This document shows positions 1 to 7,713 of a DNA stretch of 11,946 nucleotides, piece by piece. Source of the DNA: Streptosporangiaceae bacterium (GTDB lineage: Bacteria > Actinomycetota > Actinomycetes > Streptosporangiales > Streptosporangiaceae); contig JASIJN010000468.1 in the NCBI GenBank assembly GCA_030050125.1, forward strand, positions 1 to 11,946. Direction: 5' to 3'. Below the pieces are notes generated by a model, which was not told the origin of the DNA, made no database searches, and worked only from the letters and a program-made list of their open reading frames with translations. Position 1 is the stretch's first letter, and each line of letters begins with the position of its first letter. The translations under genes and the position numbers were made by a program.

Positions 1-963
1 ACAGCGCGAGCTGGCCGGCCAGCGCGGCGGCCGCGTTGTAGACGTTGTGCATCCCCGGCAGCGGCACCCACAGCGGGTAGGTCCCGGCGGCCGTCTCGAC
101 GGTGATCTCGGAGCCTGCCCCCGACGGCCGGACCTCGGTCACCGCGACGTCCAGGCCGGGCCGGGCGTTCCCGCACTGCGGACACCGGTAGTCCCCCAGG
201 TGGGAGAGGTGGACGACCCGGTAACTCAGCAGGTGCTGGCAGCGCACGCAGCGGATGGAGTCCGCCGCGTGCTCGGGCTCGCGCGGGCCGGCCGCCCCGC
301 CGGCGATGCCGAAGTACAGGCGGCGGGCGGCCGCATCCGGGGCCAGGCTGGCCACCAGGGGATCGTCGCCGTTGAGCACCGCGGTGGCCGACGCGGGCAG
401 CGTCTCGATGACGGCTTCCAGCTTCCTGGCCATCGAGTACAGCTCGCCGAAGCGGTCCAGCTGATCGCGGAAGATGTTCGTGATCAGGAACGTGTCCGGC
501 CGCACCTCGGGGGCCACCAGCCGGACGGTCGCCTCGTCGACCTCGAGCAGGAACATCTGCGCGTCCATCCGTCCCAGCAGGTCGCTCTCCCGCACCGCCG
601 CCGCGGTCACCCCCTGCAGCAGGTTGGAGCCGGACCGGTTCTGGCTCACCCGCAGCCCCCCGGCCTGGGCCAGGGCCGCGAGCATGCGGCAGGTCGTCGT
701 CTTGCCGTTGCTCCCGGTGACGATCACCTTGCGGGCGCTGCTCGCGGCCGCGGCCTTCTGCAGGACCCGGGGATCGATCCGGCGGGCCACCAGGCCGGGG
801 AAGCTCGTCCCGCCGCCGACACCCAGCACCCGGGCCGCGGTTCCCGCCGCCTTCCCGCCGGCCAGCGCCAGCGTGAGCCGGGCCCGCTCCGATGGGGTGA
901 TCAGCGTCTTGTACGCCCCGGTACCCGCTGAATCGGGGCTCGTCGCCGGATCCCGGTCGCCGG

Positions 964-976
<13 letters not shown>
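1..976 (-). CDS. murT: MurT-type lipid II isoglutaminyl synthase subunit (Mur ligase family), C-terminus beyond window
   Basis: This gene encodes the Mur-ligase-like subunit that, with a GatD glutaminase partner, is known to amidate the D-glutamate of lipid II at the cytoplasmic membrane face. The 325 visible residues show the ATP-binding loop TGSNGKTTT (about 87-95), a Mur central-domain LEVDEA (144-149), TNIFRDQLDRFGE (166-178) and a four-cysteine zinc ribbon (C243-x2-C246, C265-x2-C268), an insertion characteristic of MurT and absent from ordinary MurC-F ligases. The PGMHNVYNAAAA segment (307-318) marks the end of the central domain. The DUF1727-type C-terminal domain lies off the left edge, where gatD would be expected. 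The GTG start is chosen because AAGGA lies 6 nt upstream and the next in-frame start would remove the residues leading to the P-loop. The gene overlaps the upstream decarboxylase by 13 bases, which suggests translational coupling. The N-terminus looks about 20-30 residues longer than usual. Confidence 0.9.
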
Positions 977-2481
<1,505 letters not shown>

Positions 2482-2535
2482 GGAGGCGAACTCCTCTCGG
2501 TACGAGAATGCTGTAACGCGTGTCAGCGACCATTC

Positions 2536-2551
2536 CCGCCGCTTGCGGCGG
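2536..2551 (-). repeat. Perfect dyad CCGCCGC-TT-GCGGCGG in the decarboxylase leader
   Basis: Two 7-bp arms separated by TT lie about 55-70 nt before the decarboxylase ATG. In RNA this would fold as a 6-bp all-GC stem with a CUUG tetraloop, which is a stable loop. It could be a leader hairpin or a protein-binding dyad. With no U-tract, it does not look like an intrinsic terminator. Confidence 0.5.
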
Positions 2552-2708
2552 CAAACGGCTAGGCCTATTAACGACTTTGCAAATGCCCGTAATGAATGGC
2601 TAATGAGCGGCCCGCCGCGGCGCGCTTCGCGAGGTTTATGCAATGGCCGGGATGGTTTTGTCTCCCGGGCCGGCCGGGCGGGGCTGCGGCGGCCGCCGGC
2701 CCGGCTGG

Positions 2709-2714
2709 GATACT
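2709..2714 (+). promoter_or_regulatory. -10 hexamer GATACT of a probable leaderless promoter (cupin gene)
   Basis: GATACT ends exactly 6 nt before the ATG at 2721, so transcription would begin at or next to the A of the start codon. No Shine-Dalgarno sequence lies before this ATG, which fits a leaderless message. The -35 region is GC-rich and has no match to TTGACA. The same geometry occurs at 3938 and 7707. Confidence 0.5.
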
Positions 2715-2720
2715 GCGCGC

Positions 2721-3065
2721 ATGGAGAAGTTCTCACTGGAAGCCATCGCCAGGGCCCAGGCCAAGCTGGCGGCCGCCGCCGCGAGCGGACGCAGCGCCGA
2801 GACCGTGTACGGCGGGCACGAGCACGCGCTGCGCCAGACGGTGCTGGCCCTGACCGCGGGCTCATCCCTGAACGAGCACGAGAGTCCCGGCGAGGCCACG
2901 GTCCAGGTCCTGCACGGCCGGGTCCGGCTGACGGCGGGGGAGGTGACCTGGGAGGGCCGGTCCGGCGACCTGCTCATCGTGCCGGACGCCCGGCACGCGC
3001 TGGAGGCCGTCGAGGACTCGGCGATCCTGCTGACGGTCAGCAAGACCCTGGCCGGCCGTCCCTGA
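2721..3065 (+). CDS. Small single-domain cupin protein
   Basis: The 114-residue product is one RmlC-like cupin barrel. Motif 1 is degenerate: H53 in NEHESPGEATVQVLHGRVRL is followed by E58 and the conserved glycine G66, but the second histidine of the usual HxH is missing. Motif 2 is GDLLIVPDARHALEAVEDS (82-100) with P88 and H92. An additional HEH (33-35) upstream could contribute ligands. The partial metal-site residues leave it open whether the protein binds metal. Proteins of this size and pattern are commonly annotated simply as cupin-domain proteins acting as small-molecule sensors, isomerases or stress proteins. The ATG at 2721 is chosen because of its 6-nt spacing from a -10 hexamer and because the cupin fold begins soon after it. 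The gene diverges from the decarboxylase and converges on the methyltransferase. No specific function can be assigned. Confidence 0.8.
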   Translation: MEKFSLEAIARAQAKLAAAAASGRSAETVYGGHEHALRQTVLALTAGSSLNEHESPGEATVQVLHGRVRLTAGEVTWEGRSGDLLIVPDARHALEAVEDSAILLTVSKTLAGRP

Positions 3066-3067
3066 CG

Positions 3068-3088
3068 CCGGCCGGGCGCGCGGGCCGG
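3068..3088. terminator. Inverted repeat between convergent cupin and methyltransferase genes
   Basis: CCGGCC (3068-3073) and GGCCGG (3083-3088) form a 6-bp all-GC stem with a 9-nt loop. It fills nearly all of the 24-nt gap between two convergent stop codons. It has no U-tract, as is common for high-GC actinobacterial terminators, and could act in both directions. Confidence 0.45.
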
Positions 3089-3089
3089 A

Positions 3090-3926
3090 TCAGGCGGCGG
3101 CCGATCGCGCGGCGAAGACCGCGACCGTGGTGTACCGCACCGTGACGCTGCCCCCGAGCGCGTCGATGGCGGCCCCGACGCCCGCCAGCACCTGCGCCAG
3201 CTTGTCCGGCGGCGCCTGGGTGAGGGTGCCGGTCGTCGGCAGGACGTCCAGCCATTCGTCGCGGGTGTAGGCCTGCTCCCAGCCGGCCTGCCACTGCTCC
3301 GGCTCGCCGAACCCGCCCGCCTTCCTGATCCCGTCGCCCGCCCTGGCGGTGAACACCGAATACGCGCCGCCCGGGGCGGCCGGCGCCGGCGCGGCCTGGC
3401 GGCTGAACGGCGAGTCGGGCAGCGCCTGGCGGTAGGCCGCGGCAAAGGCCTCCGCCACCTCGGGCGGCGGCTGGAACACGTTCCAGAACAGGACCAGTTG
3501 CCCGCCGGGGCGCAGCACCGAGGCGGCCTTGGCGGCTCCGGCGACCGGGTCCACCCAGTGCCAGGCCTGCCCGGCGACGACCGCGTCGAACCGCCGGCCC
3601 GCGGGGTCCCAGGCCTCGAACGTCGCCGCCTCGACCTCGATCCCGGTCCGGCGGGCGAACTCGGCCATGCGCGCGTCGGGCTCGACCCCGAGCACGTGGC
3701 AGCCGGCCGCCCGGAACTGGCGGGCCGCTATGCCGGTACCGCAGCCGACGTCGAGCAGGTCGCGGCCGGGACTGGCGGCGACGACGCGGTCCACGAGCCC
3801 GGCCGGGTACCTGGGCCTGGCCCTGTCGTAGCGTTCAGGATCAATGCCGAATGATTCGGCGACCTGGCGGTAGGTATGGGACTCGGGCGCGGGGTGGGGC
3901 ACGCCCGCCGCCGGTATCGTGGGCAT
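3090..3926 (-). CDS. Class I SAM-dependent methyltransferase
   Basis: The 278-residue protein has the Rossmann-like methyltransferase core. Motif I is LLDVGCGTG (57-65), followed by the acidic end of beta-2 at VEPD (81-84), the GQAWHWVDP stretch (119-127) and LRPGGQLVLFWNV (138-150). The N-terminal YDRARPRYPAGLVD (33-46) is typical of Methyltransf_11-type enzymes from actinobacteria. Residues 150-278 are probably the substrate-facing cap. Family membership says nothing reliable about the acceptor. The ATG at 3926 is supported by TACGGT ending 6 nt upstream and by the absence of a Shine-Dalgarno sequence. The gene follows the ligase gene by 34 nt in the same direction, so it could be read both from its own leaderless promoter and by read-through. 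Confidence 0.88.
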   Translation of the reverse strand: MPTIPAAGVPHPAPESHTYRQVAESFGIDPERYDRARPRYPAGLVDRVVAASPGRDLLDVGCGTGIAARQFRAAGCHVLGVEPDARMAEFARRTGIEVEAATFEAWDPAGRRFDAVVAGQAWHWVDPVAGAAKAASVLRPGGQLVLFWNVFQPPPEVAEAFAAAYRQALPDSPFSRQAAPAPAAPGGAYSVFTARAGDGIRKAGGFGEPEQWQAGWEQAYTRDEWLDVLPTTGTLTQAPPDKLAQVLAGVGAAIDALGGSVTVRYTTVAVFAARSAAA

Positions 3927-3932
3927 CCGCCC

Positions 3933-3938
3933 ACCGTA
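3933..3938 (-). promoter_or_regulatory. -10 hexamer TACGGT of a probable leaderless promoter (methyltransferase)
   Basis: Read on the minus strand, TACGGT is followed by GGGCGG and then ATG, giving the 6-nt spacing expected when transcription starts on the start codon. It lies in the 34-nt gap after the ligase stop codon. No clear -35 is visible. Confidence 0.45.
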
Positions 3939-3960
3939 GCGGGTCGGCCCCCGGCTGGGG

Positions 3961-5358
3961 TTACGGCAGGATGTCCAGGTACTCGCCGAGGTCCCAGTCC
4001 GAGACGGTGGCGCAGTAGCGCTCCCACTCGTCGGTCTTGTAGTGGCGGAAGACCCGGTACATCTCGCCCGGCAGCGCTTCCTTGATCACCTCGTCCCCGG
4101 CCAGCGCGGCCAGGGCCTCGCCGAGCGTCATCGGGACCTTCCTGACCTCCTTGCCGCCCGCGATGGCGTCGTAGATGTTGCGGTCCTCCGGCGGCCCGGG
4201 GTCCACGCCGCGCCGGATCCCGTCGCCCATGGCCATGATCATTGCCGCGAACGAGAGGTACGGGTTGACGGCCGAGTCCACGGACCGGTATTCGAACCGG
4301 CCCGGGGCGCTGACCCGCAGGGCCGTGGTCCGGTTCTGGAACCCCCAGTCGGCGTACAGCGGGGCCCAGAAGCCGGTGTCCCAGAACCGCCGGTAGGAGT
4401 TCACGGTCGGCGCGGTGATGCAGGTGAGCGCGCTGAGGTGGTCCAGGATCCCGCCGATCGCGTTCAGCCCGAGCTTGCTCGGCATCCGCGGGTTGCCGGT
4501 GTCGGGCAGGAACATGTTCTCCTCGCCCTGCCACAGCGAGATGTTGTGGTGGCAGCCGTTCGCCGAAACGCCCATGAACGGCTTGGGCATGAAGCACGGG
4601 AACGCGCCCAGCTCGCGGCCCACCTGGCGGCAGATCTGGCGGTAGGTGGTGAGCCGGTCGGCGGTGCGCTCGGCCCGGTCGAACATCCAGTTGAGCTCGA
4701 GCTGGCCGGGCGCGTCCTCGTGGTCGCCCTGGATCATGTCCAGGCCCATGGCCTTGCCGTACTCCATCACCTTGTGGATCAGCGGCTGCAGCTCGGCGAA
4801 CTGGTCGATGTGGTAGCAGTACGGCTTGGTCTTGCCGTCGACCGAGGGCGTGCCGTCCGGGTTGAGCTTCAGCCACATCATCTCCGGCTCGGTGCCGGCC
4901 CGCAGGTGCAGCCCGGTCTCGGCCTCGAACGCCTCGTGGATCCGGCGCAGGTTGCCGCGGCAGTCGGAGGTCAGGTAGCCGCCCGGGTCGGCCTCCTCCT
5001 CGCGGTTGCGGAACAGCGTGCAGAACACCCGGGCCGTCTTGGGGTCCCAGGGGAGCTGGCAGAACGTTTCCACATCGGGCAGGCCGACGAGCTCGGACGC
5101 CTCCGGGCCGTACCCGATGTACTGGCCGTGCCGGTCGGTGAACAGGTTGGCCGTGGCGCCGTAGACGAGCTGGAAGCCGCGGTCCGCCATCCGCTCCCAG
5201 TGGTCGGCCGGCGCGCCTTTGCCCATGATCCGGCCGGTGACCGAGACGAACTGGTAGTAGACATAGGTGATGCCCTTGGCGTCGATCTCGGCCCGGACCC
5301 GCCGCACCGCCTCGCCGCGACCGTCCGAGCTGGCGAACCTTTCAAGATCGGTACTCAC
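3961..5358 (-). CDS. Glutamine-synthetase-fold gamma-glutamyl-amide (amine) ligase
   Basis: The 465-residue protein has a glutamine synthetase N-terminal beta-grasp (FVSVTGRIMGKGAP, 37-50) and the full catalytic domain. The metal and ATP site residues are visible: GTEPE (155-159), DHEDAPGQLELN (212-223), NGCHHN (267-272), QNRTTALR (341-348) and EYRSVDSAVNPYL (356-368). Length and motifs agree with PuuA, IpuC and GlnA3/GlnA4-like ligases, which join glutamate to an amine using ATP as the first step of amine catabolism. An amino-acid permease and an XRE-cupin regulator beside it favour this role over housekeeping glutamine synthesis. NIYD (394-397) sits where bacterial GSI-beta enzymes carry the adenylylated tyrosine, but the usual LP does not follow. 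The GTG at 5358 is chosen over GTG 5394 because GGGGAGG lies 4 nt before it and 5394 falls inside the operator. The amine substrate is unknown. Confidence 0.88.
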   Translation of the reverse strand: MSTDLERFASSDGRGEAVRRVRAEIDAKGITYVYYQFVSVTGRIMGKGAPADHWERMADRGFQLVYGATANLFTDRHGQYIGYGPEASELVGLPDVETFCQLPWDPKTARVFCTLFRNREEEADPGGYLTSDCRGNLRRIHEAFEAETGLHLRAGTEPEMMWLKLNPDGTPSVDGKTKPYCYHIDQFAELQPLIHKVMEYGKAMGLDMIQGDHEDAPGQLELNWMFDRAERTADRLTTYRQICRQVGRELGAFPCFMPKPFMGVSANGCHHNISLWQGEENMFLPDTGNPRMPSKLGLNAIGGILDHLSALTCITAPTVNSYRRFWDTGFWAPLYADWGFQNRTTALRVSAPGRFEYRSVDSAVNPYLSFAAMIMAMGDGIRRGVDPGPPEDRNIYDAIAGGKEVRKVPMTLGEALAALAGDEVIKEALPGEMYRVFRHYKTDEWERYCATVSDWDLGEYLDILP

Positions 5359-5393
5359 GAGGCCTCCCCGGCGGTGGCCGACAGCGCGGATCA

Positions 5394-5414
5394 CGATTTA
5401 CGGACAGTAAACCG
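5394..5414. promoter_or_regulatory. Operator site 1: interrupted palindrome CGATTTAC-N5-GTAAACCG
   Basis: Two 8-bp arms (7 of 8 positions palindromic) flank a GGACA spacer between the divergent ligase and regulator genes. The same architecture recurs at 7619-7639 before the permease; the arms are shared while the spacers differ completely, as expected for a dimeric repressor site. Here it overlaps the proposed ligase -10 and start site and lies just upstream of the regulator's -10, so one bound protein could shut both promoters. The XRE-cupin protein encoded alongside is the obvious candidate to bind it; that is inference. Confidence 0.75.
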
Positions 5415-5434
5415 CGTATCATGAGGTGAGACAA
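5406..5434 (-). promoter_or_regulatory. Proposed ligase promoter (-35 TTGTCT, -10 TTTACT)
   Basis: On the minus strand TTGTCT (5434-5429) and TTTACT (5411-5406) are separated by 17 nt. Each matches the housekeeping consensus at 4 of 6 positions. The -10 lies inside operator site 1, and the predicted start gives a leader of about 40 nt carrying GGGGAGG. Confidence 0.4.
5417..5422 (+). promoter_or_regulatory. -10 hexamer TATCAT for the XRE-cupin regulator
   Basis: TATCAT matches the -10 consensus at 5 of 6 positions and lies 3 nt downstream of operator site 1, which would therefore cover its spacer and -35 region. No good -35 is seen. This arrangement fits negative autoregulation. Confidence 0.45.
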
Positions 5435-5462
5435 CCGGGGGAGGGCGCAGACACAGAGAGCG

Positions 5463-6098
5463 GTGACGCCGGTGACGGACTCGGAGGATGACGACGCCGA
5501 GGCCAGCCGGGCCGGGGCGCTGGAGGAGGCGCTCGGCGCGGTCATCGCCGAGCGGGTGCGGGAGTTCCGGCTCGTGCTCGGGCTCACCGTGGGCCAGCTG
5601 GCGGAGCTGACCGGCCTGTCCAAGGGAATGCTCTCGAAGATAGAGAACGCGCAGGCCTCACCGAGCCTGGCCACCCTGGCCCGGCTGGCTCAGGCGCTGA
5701 AGGTCCCGGTCACCGCGTTCTTCCGGGGACGGGGGCTCAACGAGGAACAGGACGTCCTGGTGGTGAAGGCCGGCCGCGGCCTGGACATGCAGCACAAGAA
5801 CTCGGGACCCGGCCACCGCTACCAGACGTTCGGCAGCATGCGCGCGCCGCACAACTCGCTGGAGTCGCTGCTGGTCACGCTGACCGAGCGGGCCACGTTC
5901 TCGCTCTACCAGCACCCCGGCACCGAGCTGATCTACATGATCTCCGGGCGGATGGAATACCTCTACGGCAGCTCCCGCTACCTGCTGGAGCCCGGCGACG
6001 CCATGCAGTTCGTGGGGGAGGTGCCGCACCGGCCGAACGCGCTGGTCGAGCTGCCGATCCAGTTCATCTCGGTCAAGTCGATCCAGCCTGCCGGCTGA
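5463..6098 (+). CDS. XRE-family transcriptional regulator with C-terminal cupin sensor (PuuR-like architecture)
   Basis: The 211-residue protein has an acidic N-terminal tail (1-20), a helix-turn-helix of the XRE type (about 27-86; LTVGQLAELTGLSKGMLSKI at 41-60 contains the recognition helix, followed by ENAQASPSLATLARLAQAL), and a cupin domain (about 120-208) with QHPGTELIYMISGRMEYLY (150-168) and LLEPGDAMQFVGEVPHRP (174-191). This is the layout of PuuR, which in E. coli represses putrescine use and is relieved by the amine. It diverges from the ligase gene, and operator site 1 lies between them, which implies autoregulation and control of the ligase. The start is uncertain: GTG 5463 has only a weak GAGAG nearby, GTG 5472 is the alternative, and the strong GGGGGAGGG is 18 nt too far upstream. 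The inducer is probably the ligase's amine or its glutamylated product. Confidence 0.88.
   Translation: MTPVTDSEDDDAEASRAGALEEALGAVIAERVREFRLVLGLTVGQLAELTGLSKGMLSKIENAQASPSLATLARLAQALKVPVTAFFRGRGLNEEQDVLVVKAGRGLDMQHKNSGPGHRYQTFGSMRAPHNSLESLLVTLTERATFSLYQHPGTELIYMISGRMEYLYGSSRYLLEPGDAMQFVGEVPHRPNALVELPIQFISVKSIQPAG
6084..6097 (+). terminator. Weak hairpin over the regulator stop codon
   Basis: CAGCC (6084-6088) and GGCTG (6093-6097) form a 5-bp stem with a 4-nt loop across the end of the regulator gene. A pyrimidine-rich GGTTTCTTT follows about 10 nt later. It could end transcription ahead of the convergent permease gene, but it is short. Confidence 0.25.
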
Positions 6099-6133
6099 GC
6101 GCGTGGTTTCTTTACAGTGGACCTAGATTCCTG

Positions 6134-7609
6134 TCAGTCGGCGGCGACCGCCGCCTCCTGGTAGAGCAGGGCCATCTGCTCGGCCGACGGCATCTTGGGC
6201 ACGTCCTCGCGGAACGTCACGCGCGAGGAGTCCTGCACCAGCCGCCGGTAGAAGAACAGGACCACCGAGCCGACCAGCACCCCGACGCCGATGCCCATGT
6301 CGGTCCAGGTCCCGTAGCCGGTCAGGGTCGGGTTGGTGATGCCGAAGATCACCAGCACGGTGTTGAACACGACCAGCACCGCGGCGATCCCGACCCAGAC
6401 CGGGCCCACCCTGATCGGGCGGGGCCAGTGCGGCCGGTCCCGCCGCAGCAGCAGGAAGCCGCTCAGCGCGAACACGTGGGACAGCACGTACCCGATATTG
6501 CTGAGGTAGAGGATGGCCAGGTTGTTGGCGATCAGCAGGACCAGCAGCACGTTGACGACCAGGTCGACCGTCATGGCGCGGGCCGGGACCCGGTAGCGGT
6601 TCAGGTGGTACAGCTGCTTGATCGTCATGTCGTCGCGGGCGATCCCGTACAGGGCCCGCGACCCGTCGGCCGTCGAGGAGATCATCGACAGGAACAGGCT
6701 GCCGATGAGCAGCACGATGATGATCCCGGCCGGGCCGCCGCCGACGATCTTGGCGAGGTCGGTCACGTAGAACTCGCCGCTGGCCGTGGCCGCGCTCGGC
6801 GCGCCGGCCACCCCGCCGATGCCCAGCGGGAAGAGCAGGAACACCAGCAGCGTGAACATCGCCGCCGACCGCAACGCCATCGTGGTATCCGGACGGGTGT
6901 CGTGGTACTCGGGCGCGAACGTCGCGCATATCTCGGCCGTGTACGCCGACCACCCGAACAGGAACAGGTAGACCATGGCCAGCTTGAAGCCGCCGAAGCC
7001 GTGCAGGGCCCAGGTCATGTCGGAGCTGTGCCAGTTCCCGCTGAGGTACGGCACCACGATGAAGATGACCAGCGGCACCATCAGCCCGAGCCCGGTCACG
7101 TAGGAGATCCACACCGCCGGGCGGATCCCGAAGATGTTCAGCAGCCAGACCAGCAGGATGCAGGCGATCGCGATGGACTGGGGCAGGCCCACGTGGACGG
7201 CGCCGTCAAACACCGACCAGGTGCTGCGGGGGAACCACTGCGCCTGGATCAGGTCGCCGATCAGCACCCCGAAGATGGACAGCACGACCGACCAGCCGAT
7301 CCAGTAGCCGAACGCCCCGACGGGGCCGACCAGCGAGAACCGCCCGCGCCAGCCCTCGTGCGCGTACAGCGAGATGCCGCCGGGCTTGTCCGGGAACATC
7401 GACGCGGTCTCGGCGTAGATCCAGGTCTGCAGCATGCCCACGCCGGCCGATATGGCCCACAGCAGGACCGCTCCCCAGGTGCCCAGCGCGCCCATCGAGA
7501 AGCCGAGCGAGGCGATCAGGAAGCCCGGGTTGCACAGGGCGATCACGAACCCGTCCCACCACCGCAGTGCCTTCAGCAGGTGACGCTCGTCGACGAACGC
7601 CTCGGCCAT
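6134..7609 (-). CDS. APC-superfamily amino acid/polyamine/amine permease
   Basis: The 491-residue protein is an integral membrane transporter with about 12 hydrophobic helices. The first helix (about 20-40) contains the broken-helix stretch NPGFLIASLGFS. FPDKPGGISLYAHEGWRGR (72-90) is the typical loop after helix 2 in this superfamily. Further helices run from about 93-120, 143-165, 166-188, 207-230, 247-268, 293-313, 345-368, 369-389, 403-425 and 436-455. Both ends are cytoplasmic by the usual topology. It probably imports the amine or amino acid processed by the nearby ligase, by analogy with PuuP and ethanolamine/amino-acid permeases; the substrate itself is not readable. GGAGG lies 6-7 nt before the ATG. 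The promoter carries operator site 2, tying it to the ligase/regulator pair, although the gene is convergent with the regulator and separately transcribed. Confidence 0.9.
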   Translation of the reverse strand: MAEAFVDERHLLKALRWWDGFVIALCNPGFLIASLGFSMGALGTWGAVLLWAISAGVGMLQTWIYAETASMFPDKPGGISLYAHEGWRGRFSLVGPVGAFGYWIGWSVVLSIFGVLIGDLIQAQWFPRSTWSVFDGAVHVGLPQSIAIACILLVWLLNIFGIRPAVWISYVTGLGLMVPLVIFIVVPYLSGNWHSSDMTWALHGFGGFKLAMVYLFLFGWSAYTAEICATFAPEYHDTRPDTTMALRSAAMFTLLVFLLFPLGIGGVAGAPSAATASGEFYVTDLAKIVGGGPAGIIIVLLIGSLFLSMISSTADGSRALYGIARDDMTIKQLYHLNRYRVPARAMTVDLVVNVLLVLLIANNLAILYLSNIGYVLSHVFALSGFLLLRRDRPHWPRPIRVGPVWVGIAAVLVVFNTVLVIFGITNPTLTGYGTWTDMGIGVGVLVGSVVLFFYRRLVQDSSRVTFREDVPKMPSAEQMALLYQEAAVAAD

Positions 7610-7618
7610 CCGGCACCT

Positions 7619-7639
7619 CCGTTTACTCGGGGTGAACCG
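7619..7639. promoter_or_regulatory. Operator site 2: interrupted palindrome CCGTTTAC-N5-GTGAACCG
   Basis: This is the same 8-5-8 structure as the site at 5394-5414. Twelve of the 19 core positions are identical, all of them in the arms. It abuts the downstream edge of the permease -10 box and ends next to the permease Shine-Dalgarno sequence, so a bound protein would block transcription initiation. Together the two sites give the consensus CGGTTTAC-N5-GTAAACCG. Confidence 0.72.
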
Positions 7640-7668
7640 TGTTTAGCATGCTGCGAACGTCGTGTCCA
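7640..7668 (-). promoter_or_regulatory. Permease promoter (-35 TGGACA, -10 TAAACA)
   Basis: On the minus strand TGGACA (7668-7663, 5 of 6 to consensus) and TAAACA (7645-7640) are separated by the ideal 17 nt. The predicted start falls inside operator site 2, leaving a leader of about 25 nt with GGAGG before the permease ATG. Confidence 0.6.
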
Positions 7669-7701
7669 TGGCCGGTCCTGTTCGGAACGTGACCAGGACC
7701 C

Positions 7702-7707
7702 TACGAT
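7702..7707 (+). promoter_or_regulatory. -10 hexamer TACGAT of a probable leaderless promoter
   Basis: TACGAT is followed by GTGGGA and then the ATG at 7714, giving a 6-nt spacing to the start codon. No usable Shine-Dalgarno sequence precedes that ATG. The -35 region is weak. Confidence 0.5.
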
Positions 7708-7713
7708 GTGGGA

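Larger units (their letters stand above)
2482..2720. promoter_or_regulatory. Divergent intergenic region between decarboxylase and cupin gene
   Basis: These 239 bases hold the only AT-rich stretch in the left third (about 2560-2615), which is where the decarboxylase promoter most likely lies. No convincing -35/-10 pair could be fixed on the minus strand. A TTGCAA (minus strand, near 2580) is a possible -35, but its -10 partner is poor. The region near the decarboxylase also contains a perfect dyad at 2536-2551. Confidence 0.4.

Noticed and set aside
2482..2865. Longer decarboxylase start up to 2865, overlapping the cupin gene
   Set aside because: The added residues are arginine/proline-rich shadow sequence. 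ATG 2481 has AGGAG upstream and begins at the usual family N-terminus.
3961..5358. Housekeeping glutamine synthetase (glnA)
   Set aside because: The sequence lacks the normal NLYDLP adenylylation context, and its genetic neighbours are a PuuR-like regulator and an amine/amino-acid permease rather than glnE or nitrogen-control genes.
5359..5394. Upstream GTG start of the ligase at 5394
   Set aside because: It would begin inside the operator and near the predicted transcription start, with no ribosome site. GTG 5358 has GGGGAGG just before it.
5421..5429. Mini-ORF ATG-AGG-TGA before the XRE-cupin gene, in the same frame
   Set aside because: It overlaps the proposed -10 box, so it would lie largely before the transcription start. 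It is too short to interpret.
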